Shown here piece after piece: positions 13,646 through 22,301 of a stretch of 37,864 nucleotides of DNA (position 1 is its first letter; every line of letters begins with the position of its first letter). The translations under genes and the position numbers were made by a program. The DNA lies in the IMG/VR virus record IMGVR_UViG_3300030419_004862, positions 1 through 37,864 of that record; one strand, given 5' to 3'. The DNA comes from a virus. The notes under the pieces are model-generated. The model saw only the letters and a program-made list of their open reading frames with translations, searched no databases and had not been told where the DNA came from.

Positions 13646-14211
13646 CATTAACTGAGAGACAGTGGCGAGCAGCGAAGCGTATAAAATGGTCAGACAAGCA
13701 TACGCGCCGCGTGAGAGCGCAAATCCATGACGATAAGCTCATGGTTGGTTACAACCAAAAAGAGCGCGTATGGGTGCTCGCTCGCCTCTGTCCCGCAACA
13801 GTAATGATGCAGTTTGGTGTGCGGACGATACCGACAAGTGAGAACGCTCCGATTGTCTGGGCGCAGTGGCGCGATGATGGAATAACCACACCGGAACACC
13901 CGGCGGGGATTCCTTTAGACATTATGGATCCACGGCTTATTCCTTATATCCAGCGATGTGATCTATGGCGGCAAGGAGCCGCTAAGTACATACAACAGTT
14001 CGATCACTTGGACTGGCTGGAAGAATCGAAAGACCGCAGCGAAGATGATGACCTTATGTATATAGGTCGCACTCTAGCGTTTGACCGAGTTAAAGAAGCA
14101 AGCGACAAAGTTTGCGGGTTTGTGAATCGTTCGCCAATCGAAAAGAAATGGCACGTTCCTACTTCAATGAAACCGTGGTGGGAGAAAACACATGACTCGG
14201 CGGTGGTATAG
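13642..14211 (+). CDS. Hypothetical structural-region protein (189 aa)
   Basis: ATG overlaps the preceding stop (ATGA). The protein has a basic N-terminus (ERQWRAAKRIKWSDKHTRRV), then a beta stretch (LMVGYNQKERVWVLARLCPA), a proline-rich middle (PEHPAGIPLDIMDPRLIPYI) and a helical, tryptophan-containing end. No family recognised. It lies between coat and adaptor, where podoviruses often keep head-completion or small connector proteins, but the sequence does not prove that. Confidence 0.6.
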   Translation: MTLTERQWRAAKRIKWSDKHTRRVRAQIHDDKLMVGYNQKERVWVLARLCPATVMMQFGVRTIPTSENAPIVWAQWRDDGITTPEHPAGIPLDIMDPRLIPYIQRCDLWRQGAAKYIQQFDHLDWLEESKDRSEDDDLMYIGRTLAFDRVKEASDKVCGFVNRSPIEKKWHVPTSMKPWWEKTHDSAVV

Positions 14212-14927
14212 TGGCAAAGGTAAAAACAAGGGGCGATGCAATAGCGTTCGCTAAGAACCTGCTCGATGAGCGGGGGAATACCTTCTTCTCAACAACTCTG
14301 CAACAGACATTTGTTGATGAAGCCAACAGGATTGTCTTTGAAGAGCTTGTTAATACAAACTACGAGTTCTTCTTAAACACAGCTTCGTTCACATACACCG
14401 CTGATGCGGAGCGGTTTGACATACAATCAACCACCGTAGACTCAGCTAGTGCAGCAGCAACGCCATATAAGATAATCGACCTGGGGCACACAGCGTCATC
14501 TGATGCGGTATCAGCCAACAACCAGCTACTTCAATGGCGACCAATGAGATTCAAAGAGCGCTTTGCGATACAACGCCAGTTCGGAGACTACAAAGCTTCC
14601 GCAACATATCACTGGTGTCTTGTTGGCAAATACCTGTACGTCGCCCCAATGCCAAGTGAAGCACTAAACTGCAAGATATACTACATTGCACCTCTGGCTG
14701 ATATGACTAATGATAACGATGAGTTGCTTGGCGGCTATGCTCACCAGTCTTTCGGTGACGCGGTGGGCTATTGCATGGCGCACCTAATGAACGCAAAGCA
14801 ACACAAGGAGAACCCCATGGTTGAACAGCTATGGGCTTCTGCGTTAGAGCGGATAAGAAACTGTGCAACAAGCCGGGTTACCGAGGAAGGCGGTCACGTC
14901 CGCGTAACCAGGCACCCGTGGGACTAG
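14211..14927 (+). CDS. Head-tail adaptor protein, podovirus connector type (238 aa)
   Basis: Starts at GTG 14211, overlapping the TAG of the gene before by one base. The all-helical N-terminus (AIAFAKNLLDERGNTFFSTT, with QTFVDEANRIVFEEL) and the central WRPMRFKERFAIQRQFGDY, LYVAPMPSEALNCKIYYIAP and GGYAHQSFGDAVGYCMAHLM blocks fit adaptor proteins that sit under the portal (gp4-like in P22, gp11-like in T7). It directly precedes the nozzle gene, which supports the call. No profile search was possible. Confidence 0.7.
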   Translation: MAKVKTRGDAIAFAKNLLDERGNTFFSTTLQQTFVDEANRIVFEELVNTNYEFFLNTASFTYTADAERFDIQSTTVDSASAAATPYKIIDLGHTASSDAVSANNQLLQWRPMRFKERFAIQRQFGDYKASATYHWCLVGKYLYVAPMPSEALNCKIYYIAPLADMTNDNDELLGGYAHQSFGDAVGYCMAHLMNAKQHKENPMVEQLWASALERIRNCATSRVTEEGGHVRVTRHPWD

Positions 14928-14930
14928 GTC

Positions 14931-16823
14931 ATGCCAGTACGCCAACCGCGTCAAATTACGCTTACTGGGCCATGGGGTGGCATGGAAGAGCGCGCCGCAT
15001 ACAGAAAGCCAACCCAGTGTACACTTGCAATCAACTGCAACTTTGCGGACGGAACCATCAAGGCGCGAGATGGGTTTCGACGAATATACGACGCATCAAC
15101 CGCTATACGATGGCAACTGCATGTCGTAAAGAAAGATGGAGACGCGCAGTACATTATCGGCGTGGGCTTTGACTCCAGCGATAATAAAGTAAAGTTTGCC
15201 TCATGGAGGCCGAGCGGGGCCATACTAAGTTCAATCATAACCCTGGACGGGGACAGGAATCACCACGGACGCACGCCATCATGGCGATGTAGTTTTGTTG
15301 ATGTGATCATCGGCCACTACGATTCCCTGATTAACAAGCGGGTGCACCCACATAGAGTCACGCTTATAGTAACCCCAAGCACTACGTATAAGTTTGACGC
15401 TGACGGCGACTCAACAACCGTAACACAGGTCGATGTAAGCAAAGACGCGGTGAAGGGCAATGAGGTTAACATTGCCTATATAAAACATGAACCAAGAGCC
15501 CGCTTTGCGGTGGCTCACCTTAATGCTGTTGTTTACGCTGGATTCTCCCCAGGGCAAGCTTTTGAGCTAGACCAAAACCTGGATGACGAACAGGACCTCG
15601 TCCCAGAGCAGCACGTGAACGGGGATTCAAGATCTAGGCTTGGACTAGGCCCACAGTTTGGTTACATCAGTGACCCGCATGACCCTGTTGGGGTTAGGGG
15701 AGACAGGTTCTTTAGGGTTGGAGATAGAGAGCAGATAACCGGGTTAGCCTCGTTCCAGGAAACCTTGGTTGTGTTTACCGATGAAGCCATATATTCCGGC
15801 ACAGGCTTTGGGGAGTCCTTTGCCCTTCGCCCAGTAGCCAAGGGTGTTGGCTGCGTATCCCACGATTCAATCGTAGAGGTTGCGGGCGCATTGTACTTTA
15901 TGAGTCATGACGGCGTTTATATGTTTCATGGCGGTGGCCCTCAAGGCGGGGTAGCCAAGATAAGCAAACCAATAGACTCTCTCTTTAGCGGGCGGCATCA
16001 AAACAGCTTTATCTCTGAAGAGATAGCAACCCTAATGAGCGGTCTGGGCTGGCCGTTCACTGCTGCTGCGACATCTCTAGAGCTATCTCAGGGGCTCCAC
16101 GTTCAAAGCTCTAACCAGATATGGTGGTCTATTCCAATAACAAATGAGAGCGCAGGTGCGTACAGCGTTACACTGGTGTTTGACTACATCAACATGGCCT
16201 GGTCTTACAATGTCCCAAACAGCGCCGCTATTCCCTCATGCATGTTTAGCGGAGTGACCTTTAAGTCAGGGAACAAAGAACGAGTCGTCACATCCACGTC
16301 TGATGGTGATCTACTGGAATACGGTTGGTACATTGATGGCACTGATGGCGCAACAGTCAGAGGCATTCCGTTTGTATACCAGACTGGTCGCCTCATGGCA
16401 GACAAAGACTACTTTGGAACACTGAGCACCGTAAGGCTAAAGATGTTGTCGTGGGGTAAAAACCCGTCATCCAATAAACCACGATGGTTCTTTGATGGCG
16501 AAGAGTCTCATTACGATGGTTATGTAAACAACGTGGCGCAAGCTGACTCTGCTAGACAGGCAGTGGCTGGAGACCTTAGAACGCATCCCGGCGCAGATGA
16601 CGAGGATGGAGCCACAGACAACACATACTTTTGGAACGCCACAACGTGGAATGGAAGTAAATGGGTTGCCAGAGACTGGTGGTCAAATGAGATTGAGCAC
16701 AACTCAGTAAAGAGCCGTTCATTCAGGCTGGGCATTGTAGATAATCCAGACACAACCGATAGAGACGTGGCCGTCAATGTGCAGGCCATAACCATTGCCT
16801 ACAGCAACGAGGACAACCGTTGA
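14931..16823 (+). CDS. Tail nozzle / tail tubular protein, beta-propeller type (630 aa)
   Basis: The N-terminus reads CNFADGTIKARDGFRRIYD, like nozzle proteins that begin with a conserved 'GxxxxRxGFRRI' strand. Repeated beta units follow, among them SFQETLVVFTDEAIYSGTGF, VEVAGALYFMSHDGVYMFHG and SSNQIWWSIPITNESAGAYS. That W/Y/F-rich blade pattern marks the six-bladed propeller of podovirus nozzle proteins (P22 gp10, T7 gp12). It forms the distal channel of the short tail. Order adaptor-nozzle-fibre is as expected. The start has a weak ribosome binding site. Confidence 0.78.
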   Translation: MPVRQPRQITLTGPWGGMEERAAYRKPTQCTLAINCNFADGTIKARDGFRRIYDASTAIRWQLHVVKKDGDAQYIIGVGFDSSDNKVKFASWRPSGAILSSIITLDGDRNHHGRTPSWRCSFVDVIIGHYDSLINKRVHPHRVTLIVTPSTTYKFDADGDSTTVTQVDVSKDAVKGNEVNIAYIKHEPRARFAVAHLNAVVYAGFSPGQAFELDQNLDDEQDLVPEQHVNGDSRSRLGLGPQFGYISDPHDPVGVRGDRFFRVGDREQITGLASFQETLVVFTDEAIYSGTGFGESFALRPVAKGVGCVSHDSIVEVAGALYFMSHDGVYMFHGGGPQGGVAKISKPIDSLFSGRHQNSFISEEIATLMSGLGWPFTAAATSLELSQGLHVQSSNQIWWSIPITNESAGAYSVTLVFDYINMAWSYNVPNSAAIPSCMFSGVTFKSGNKERVVTSTSDGDLLEYGWYIDGTDGATVRGIPFVYQTGRLMADKDYFGTLSTVRLKMLSWGKNPSSNKPRWFFDGEESHYDGYVNNVAQADSARQAVAGDLRTHPGADDEDGATDNTYFWNATTWNGSKWVARDWWSNEIEHNSVKSRSFRLGIVDNPDTTDRDVAVNVQAITIAYSNEDNR

Positions 16824-17716
16824 GCGGAAAGGGACCAGTTAACACCCACCCTAACCCGGTGGTTGCGTTTAATTACGACCCACGGTTGCGCACAATTGCA
16901 GCTCAGATAGAAAACGACAGAAAGCGTCAGGCTGCACGCGGCCACATAGTTACGCCGGGTGAGTCCATAACCGCAGCTATAAAGCGCTTACCCACGGACG
17001 GTGGCATTGTTTGGCTATCAGAGGGCACCCATGTGTTCTACTCAGACCTAACCGTAGCCAGGGGTGGCGTGGTTATTCGCGGCGTCTCTCCAGAGAAAAC
17101 GGTGATAAAGCGCGACAGAACAAGCACGTCGCCGTTGATCACATTTAGCGGCACAGACAATGTGCTAGAAAACTTCACAATAAAGGACACATCTAGCGGG
17201 GTGGCAGTTAAGTTCACCGGGCAGAGGTCCACAATCAGAAACTGTGTGGTAGAGGATTGTTACGGTTTTGTTGAAATTGATGGCGCTAACTGGTGCGAGG
17301 TCATCAACAACAAGGTTGTGTCGTCGCGAGACAAGGGCGTAAACGTTACCGGCACTGTTGCGGGCTGTGTTATAAACGGAAACAGGTTTATTTCAACCGC
17401 TGCGGCGACGGTGTATTTGGGCGACAGTGTTTCATCTGTTTCTATCATGGGTAACCTTTTCGACTACTCCAGTGGAAGTATTAGCTATTTGGCAGCAGCC
17501 GATGGTATTCCTGGTGCAGATAAGAACCAAGTGTCAGATTCCACGGGTGGAACGGTGAGGGTTGGGTTGCAAAACTTGAACTCAATCAGTGTTGGTGGAA
17601 TTTTGGCTCGCAGTGAATCGTCTTTACCGGCGACAGAGTTTGGCGAAAATGAGATAATTCAAATGCGTATATTCTCAAATTCATCCGGTTTGTCTTTGGA
17701 TGGGGGCCAGCGATGA
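16820..17716 (+). CDS. Right-handed beta-helix tail protein, possible tailspike (298 aa)
   Basis: Starts at TTG 16820, overlapping the previous TGA, with GAGG seven bases upstream. After a helical head-binding segment (TIAAQIENDRKRQAARGHIV) it has GESITAAIKRLPTDGGIVWL and successive short coils of the pectate-lyase type: ENFTIKDTSSGVAVKFTG, IRNCVVEDCYGFVEIDGANW, VINNKVVSSRDKGVNVTG, INGNRFISTAAATVYLGD. Such beta-helices form trimeric spikes that bind or cleave host polysaccharide. No catalytic pair is evident, so binding is as likely as cleavage. It is short for a tailspike, with a compact C-terminal domain. Confidence 0.75.
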   Translation: MSGKGPVNTHPNPVVAFNYDPRLRTIAAQIENDRKRQAARGHIVTPGESITAAIKRLPTDGGIVWLSEGTHVFYSDLTVARGGVVIRGVSPEKTVIKRDRTSTSPLITFSGTDNVLENFTIKDTSSGVAVKFTGQRSTIRNCVVEDCYGFVEIDGANWCEVINNKVVSSRDKGVNVTGTVAGCVINGNRFISTAAATVYLGDSVSSVSIMGNLFDYSSGSISYLAAADGIPGADKNQVSDSTGGTVRVGLQNLNSISVGGILARSESSLPATEFGENEIIQMRIFSNSSGLSLDGGQR

Positions 17717-18084
17717 GCAATAGTTACAGCCGTGAGTTTTTTACGGGCACGGGTGACGGCACTGGCTTAAAGGTTACGTCTACGACGGCGGGTGCTGCTG
17801 ATACAATCCATCTTGCGCCGTCAGATGTTAGAGACGAGGTGTGGTTGTATGCGTATAATGACCACAGTGCTGATGTGTTGCTTACTTTGTTGTGGGGTGA
17901 TGCTACAGACCCAGATGATTATATACGCAAGACGATTCCCACTAGGGCGGGTTTTACGTTGGTCATACCGGGTCTTATGGTGGACGAGGGCAAGCGGATC
18001 AAAGCGTTCGCAGCAACAGCTAACGAAGTTATGATTCACGGTTATGTAAACAGAATAACGTCAACATCAAGCGGTGGCGGGTAG
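17713..18084 (+). CDS. Small beta-rich virion protein (123 aa)
   Basis: ATG overlaps the end of the beta-helix gene (ATGAGC in TGA context). The protein is strand-rich, with WLYAYNDHSADVLLTLLWGD, TIPTRAGFTLVIPGLMVDEG and a Ser/Gly tail. This jelly-roll-like composition resembles small tail or head appendage proteins. Coupled translation with the spike suggests a shared structure. No family named. Confidence 0.65.
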   Translation: MSNSYSREFFTGTGDGTGLKVTSTTAGAADTIHLAPSDVRDEVWLYAYNDHSADVLLTLLWGDATDPDDYIRKTIPTRAGFTLVIPGLMVDEGKRIKAFAATANEVMIHGYVNRITSTSSGGG

Positions 18085-18092
18085 GGATAGGG

Positions 18093-18617
18093 ATGCCAGA
18101 TCTAACTTACAGTAACAATCTAACGAACGGTAACGCCAACGATGCCTCACAGGTAATGGCGAATTTTAACAACGTAAAGACCTTGGTGAACGACACCCTG
18201 TTGGACCAGGATAACATCAAGTATTTTTATACTGATGTCTTCTTTACGTTTACCGCAGACTCGGTAGAAGAGGACAAGACCGTTGTTTACTACCTGAAGC
18301 CAAAGGTGAGCAATGGAGATCTTGAGCCACAGAGGGTTGGGTTAATCTTTGACTCTCAACTTACCGGCACCGCAGTCACCGCAACGCTTGATGTGCAGCG
18401 CGATGCTGGCTCTGGTTTTGCGACCATCCTTAGCTCAACAATAAGTGAGTCATCTGCCGACACATTTGAGACCACTGATAGCTTTATTGGCTCACCTAAC
18501 ATCTCTAATGATTACGGCTTGAAGTTTATACTCACAACTAACAACCCGGCTGGCAGCGGCAACGGCATAGCAAACGTAACTATCTGGCTTCAATGCAAAG
18601 CGAAACACCGTCAATAA
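18093..18617 (+). CDS. Probable tail appendage protein (174 aa)
   Basis: The opening LTNGNANDASQVMANFNNVK resembles the N-terminal 'NGTxADAxQVMANFNAV' segment seen in many phage fibre-related proteins. Then come beta-strand runs (DVFFTFTADSVEEDKTVVYY, VGLIFDSQLTGTAVTATLDV) ending in IWLQCKAKHRQ. A structural role in the tail or fibre base is inferred from that segment and its position. AGGGATAGGG serves as ribosome binding site. Confidence 0.65.
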   Translation: MPDLTYSNNLTNGNANDASQVMANFNNVKTLVNDTLLDQDNIKYFYTDVFFTFTADSVEEDKTVVYYLKPKVSNGDLEPQRVGLIFDSQLTGTAVTATLDVQRDAGSGFATILSSTISESSADTFETTDSFIGSPNISNDYGLKFILTTNNPAGSGNGIANVTIWLQCKAKHRQ

Positions 18618-18626
18618 GGGGCTACA

Positions 18627-20639
18627 ATGGCAATTGATTACGGAACAGAAAAGAAAAAGCCTAGACTGAACCCACAGGGTGGCGGTGGCTACTCAATGAA
18701 CTCGAAGCCCCCAACTGCCCCAATGCGGGGTGGTGGTATAGCCGCTTTGGCCGCGCAGCAGGCATCGCGCCAGCCAGCGCCAGGTAACCCGCCAATACCC
18801 ACGCAAACCCCAAGGAGCCTTCTGGGCACCTACGCTCAAAGGGCGACAAAGCAAGATCCGCAGGATATGAAGTTTGGCGGCGGCGGAGGCGGTGGTGGTG
18901 GTGTTCCGCTCCCAACACCGGGCTTGCCATCAGGAACACCTCAGGCTGGACTGGGCGGCATTCCCGTTCAACAGCAGACAAGCGTCGGGCAGCAGCAGGC
19001 ACCGCAGACACCAACAAGCCCAACAGGTCCAGTTGGGGCGCAGGATGCTCCGACAGACCCGCGCGGACCACAGCAGCTACCAGTAAGCCCAACTGGGCTG
19101 GGTGATCCAACAGATCCAGGGAGCCGCAGTCCAGAGGAAGCTGAAGCTGACATCCAGCAATTCCAATTGCTGCAGGCACTACAGCAGGCTGGCGATGCGT
19201 CGTACAGCGTGCGCCCGGAAACAAAAGAGGCACTGCAACAGGGAGTGCAACAAGCAATGCTCCAAAAAGCGTTGACGGGCCAAGCTTTTGATTTCACGAC
19301 CCCACAGGAATCGCAGATGCAACAGGCGTTGACGGGACAGGGTTTTGATTTTACCGCGCCAGATCAATTCAGCAGTGGAGCGTTTACAGAGGACGGGCGC
19401 TGGGTTCCTGGCATGGTTAAAGACCCAAGACGCGCACCAGCAAGACCAGGCTCCGGTGACGACAGAAGGCCGTCAACGATGGCCACTGGCCCTCAAGGCT
19501 CTATCTTAGAGCAGCTTTACAGTCAGATTCAGGGTGAAGACTTTGGGATTGGAGATGAGGCCCAAGAGCTTGAAAAGAACATTTGGAACAAAGCAACTGA
19601 CCTGGCAGCACAGCAGGCAGAGAAAGCCGCGATGATGGGAGTCGGCGGCGCAGGGCTTACGCAGGCCGGGTTTGGCGACATAATGAGCAAAGCCCTGGGC
19701 GAGGCAAGGCAGTTGCAGTTCGACACAGCAAACGTAGCCCTCCAGGATGAGATGGCCAAGATAAGCCTCTACCTTGCGACTGAAGGCAAGAACCTTGATA
19801 GAGACCTGAGAAAGCAACTTGAAGAGAAAAAACTTGCCCTCCAGAAAGAGCAAAACGATCTACTCGCCAAACAGTACGGTAAGAGCGACTTCAACACATT
19901 CGTTGCCGAGGTACTAGGCATTGCAGACCTTAACAAGCTGGGCGTAGGCGCTTTGAAAGAACTCCATGAAGCATGGGGAGACGGCGGCTATGAGGGAGCT
20001 AAGGCTGTGCTGGCTGTATGGGACCAAATAAGCCCGTCAACAGCGGCAGATAAAGCGCCTGGGTTTACCGAGGGTGAAGGCGGCTCCGCAGGAAGCCAGT
20101 TTGGCGTGACAGAGGGGTGGAATCAGCCCCCTGGGAACCAAGTATCAGGAGTGGATTGGAAGAAGTGGCTAAACCCAGAAGAGATTGATCCAGCTCAAGG
20201 CCCAGATGCTGGCAAGGCAGTCGTCGCCCACATGAATACCCTGGGCAGTAAGTTCGCAACCGGCGACGAAGAAACGGTAAAAATGGTCGAGCAGATGTAC
20301 GACGATGTTTATGCGTGGCTGGCCGCTAACCCAGACAAGTCCATTGATGATGCCTTCGGGGTGTTTTTCGATGACATGATAACAGCGTATGAGTCAGCCC
20401 ATATAGGCGGTCGCTGGATTGAGAATCCCATCTGGGAGAACATGTATGATTATCTCTACGATAAAATGCATGCAGACGGCACGCTTCAGGAGTATTACAA
20501 CACGCACTATAAAGAGGACGTTGATGCCGGAACGGGCGATAACTGGCAACCGACCAGGGGGGGTCAGAACAAATCGGCCTTACTAGGGAAGTACCAAAAA
20601 AATGATGAGTATTATTCTCCACCATATGAGGATGTATAG
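18627..20639 (+). CDS. Internal virion / ejection-type protein, low-complexity N-terminus (670 aa)
   Basis: The first of three large proteins between the tail genes and the fibre, where podoviruses keep ejection proteins. Residues 1-280 are disordered: Gly/Pro/Gln-rich, with a nine-glycine run near residue 84 and two copies of ALTGQxFDFT 19 residues apart (DNA 19269 and 19326). Residues about 365-415 form a charged coiled coil (RDLRKQLEEKKLALQKEQND). The C-terminal part is globular and acidic, rich in Trp and Tyr. It ends PPYEDV. No enzymatic motif seen. The GGGGCTACAATG start context recurs at the next gene. Confidence 0.65.
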   Translation: MAIDYGTEKKKPRLNPQGGGGYSMNSKPPTAPMRGGGIAALAAQQASRQPAPGNPPIPTQTPRSLLGTYAQRATKQDPQDMKFGGGGGGGGGVPLPTPGLPSGTPQAGLGGIPVQQQTSVGQQQAPQTPTSPTGPVGAQDAPTDPRGPQQLPVSPTGLGDPTDPGSRSPEEAEADIQQFQLLQALQQAGDASYSVRPETKEALQQGVQQAMLQKALTGQAFDFTTPQESQMQQALTGQGFDFTAPDQFSSGAFTEDGRWVPGMVKDPRRAPARPGSGDDRRPSTMATGPQGSILEQLYSQIQGEDFGIGDEAQELEKNIWNKATDLAAQQAEKAAMMGVGGAGLTQAGFGDIMSKALGEARQLQFDTANVALQDEMAKISLYLATEGKNLDRDLRKQLEEKKLALQKEQNDLLAKQYGKSDFNTFVAEVLGIADLNKLGVGALKELHEAWGDGGYEGAKAVLAVWDQISPSTAADKAPGFTEGEGGSAGSQFGVTEGWNQPPGNQVSGVDWKKWLNPEEIDPAQGPDAGKAVVAHMNTLGSKFATGDEETVKMVEQMYDDVYAWLAANPDKSIDDAFGVFFDDMITAYESAHIGGRWIENPIWENMYDYLYDKMHADGTLQEYYNTHYKEDVDAGTGDNWQPTRGGQNKSALLGKYQKNDEYYSPPYEDV

Positions 20640-20648
20640 GGGGCTACA

Positions 20649-22301
20649 ATGTCAAGAGCACTAGCAGCGTTAATGTCGAGGCGCGAGGCAAAGGCCAACC
20701 GTCAACTGCGAAGGCAGATGGAGGAGGCGCAAATCCGAGCCGCCGCCGCGCGACAGAAGGATGCATTTAAGAACGCCCTTATCCGTCAAGGTATTGGCCT
20801 GCTTGGCAATGTGGCCAGCGGTGTGGTTAGCGATTACATGCCCACGGCTATTGCAAAGAGAGCCGCCCTGGAGCAGCGCCAAAAGCTTGCAGCGGATCAG
20901 GAAAAGCGAAGCAAAGACATGCACACCATGGCATTGATTAGACATAAGGCCGCTATGGACCCAGACGCTTACAAAAACGCCATCACGAGTGAGATGGGGA
21001 AGGAAATCACTGGTGGTGAAATGGGTAGCGGTGGGTCTGAGTTAATACCAGCGCAAGCAGAACAGAGCCCCACAACTCCTCCACCGCACTGGCCCTCCTC
21101 GGTGCAGCGCTACGTTAAGGACTTTGGTGAGACGGGGCGCTTGGGCCTTGGTGATAAAGAGCCAATGCCGCCGCCTGAGGTGTCAAGGCAAGCGATTATT
21201 AACGTCGCGGCAGGGCCACGGGCGGCTGAGCCGTCGAGGCGCGGGGCTGCAAAGATTGATACCCGTAGAGCGAGAGGAACCATAACAGACAAAGAAAAGC
21301 CGACAGGCCCAACTCTCTTTGGTAAAACTATTGAAGAGAACGTCAGAGACTTGACCAGGGCAGATGCAGCCAAGCAACGTCGTGAAGACAGGATAAGGGA
21401 AGAAGGCAGAAGGCACGATGTACAGAAAACCATAGCTGTAAAAGCCCTGACGCGCCGGGGCGGGCACGTTATTGACCCGAGAAAAGTCGCAAATCCCAAA
21501 GATCAAAAAGGCTTTCTTGATTTTATTAAGCTGAAGCCAAAGCACCGGGGAACAGCAGCCAGCCTTTTTGGCCTTAACTTTAATAAACTAACTCCAGAAC
21601 AAAAGCTTAGATACAAGAGGGTCCGTGGGTGGATGAAAAACAAAAGGGTACTTGACCCGCAGATAGCCCACATGCTGACCGCTGATGGCTATGGTGAAAA
21701 CGATGGGGTTCTTAAAGGCTACGTGTTGGGCACCACGGAAGCGCGAGAGGACTACAAAATCGCGAAGCGCGTGGTTACGGAGGGCGGAGACCATAAAATC
21801 CGGCTCAGGGCTAGAATTAAACAGCGCTCTGAGGCTAAAAAAGCTGCCGCAGCCCAATATAGACGCGATAAAAAAGAATACGAGGACGCCTTAAGCGGTA
21901 AAACTGACACTACAATAACGGTCGGTTCGGGCGGCAAGAAAAACGTATCCGCAAGAACAGCTTCGTTCTCAAAAAGACATATGGCTTTACTTAAGGCCAA
22001 TATGGAAAAATCGAAAGCGAAACTTGACGCATTTAGTAAACGCCCTTCCGCAAGAACCACAGGAACGGACAGGCCGAGCAGGCCCAAAAAGAATCGCAGC
22101 TCCAAGGGTGGTGATAAATCATTCCCTGGTTTTAATGAGATGGTTAGAGCGGCTGAGTCAATGAAAGATCCCAAGTTTGCAATGAAAGCAAAACGTGATG
22201 AGATTATGGCAAATCTAAAGAGAGAGAATCCAGACACGCCAGTGGAGCAGCTAGTGCCTGAAGGAAAGCGGCGGCTAAGAGCGTGGAAGGCTAGCCGCTA
22301 G
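20649..22301 (+). CDS. Internal virion / ejection-type protein, basic and helical (550 aa)
   Basis: Starts behind GGGGGCTACA, the same leader as the gene before. The N-terminus is helical and basic (SRREAKANRQLRRQMEEAQI) with one short hydrophobic stretch (GIGLLGNVASGVVSDYM). The middle is proline-rich and disordered; the C-terminal half is dense in Lys and Arg (IRLRARIKQRSEAKKAAAAQ, RPKKNRSSKGG). Strong positive charge fits a protein packaged with DNA and ejected. No catalytic motif seen. The giant gene that follows begins right after its stop. Confidence 0.62.
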   Translation: MSRALAALMSRREAKANRQLRRQMEEAQIRAAAARQKDAFKNALIRQGIGLLGNVASGVVSDYMPTAIAKRAALEQRQKLAADQEKRSKDMHTMALIRHKAAMDPDAYKNAITSEMGKEITGGEMGSGGSELIPAQAEQSPTTPPPHWPSSVQRYVKDFGETGRLGLGDKEPMPPPEVSRQAIINVAAGPRAAEPSRRGAAKIDTRRARGTITDKEKPTGPTLFGKTIEENVRDLTRADAAKQRREDRIREEGRRHDVQKTIAVKALTRRGGHVIDPRKVANPKDQKGFLDFIKLKPKHRGTAASLFGLNFNKLTPEQKLRYKRVRGWMKNKRVLDPQIAHMLTADGYGENDGVLKGYVLGTTEAREDYKIAKRVVTEGGDHKIRLRARIKQRSEAKKAAAAQYRRDKKEYEDALSGKTDTTITVGSGGKKNVSARTASFSKRHMALLKANMEKSKAKLDAFSKRPSARTTGTDRPSRPKKNRSSKGGDKSFPGFNEMVRAAESMKDPKFAMKAKRDEIMANLKRENPDTPVEQLVPEGKRRLRAWKASR

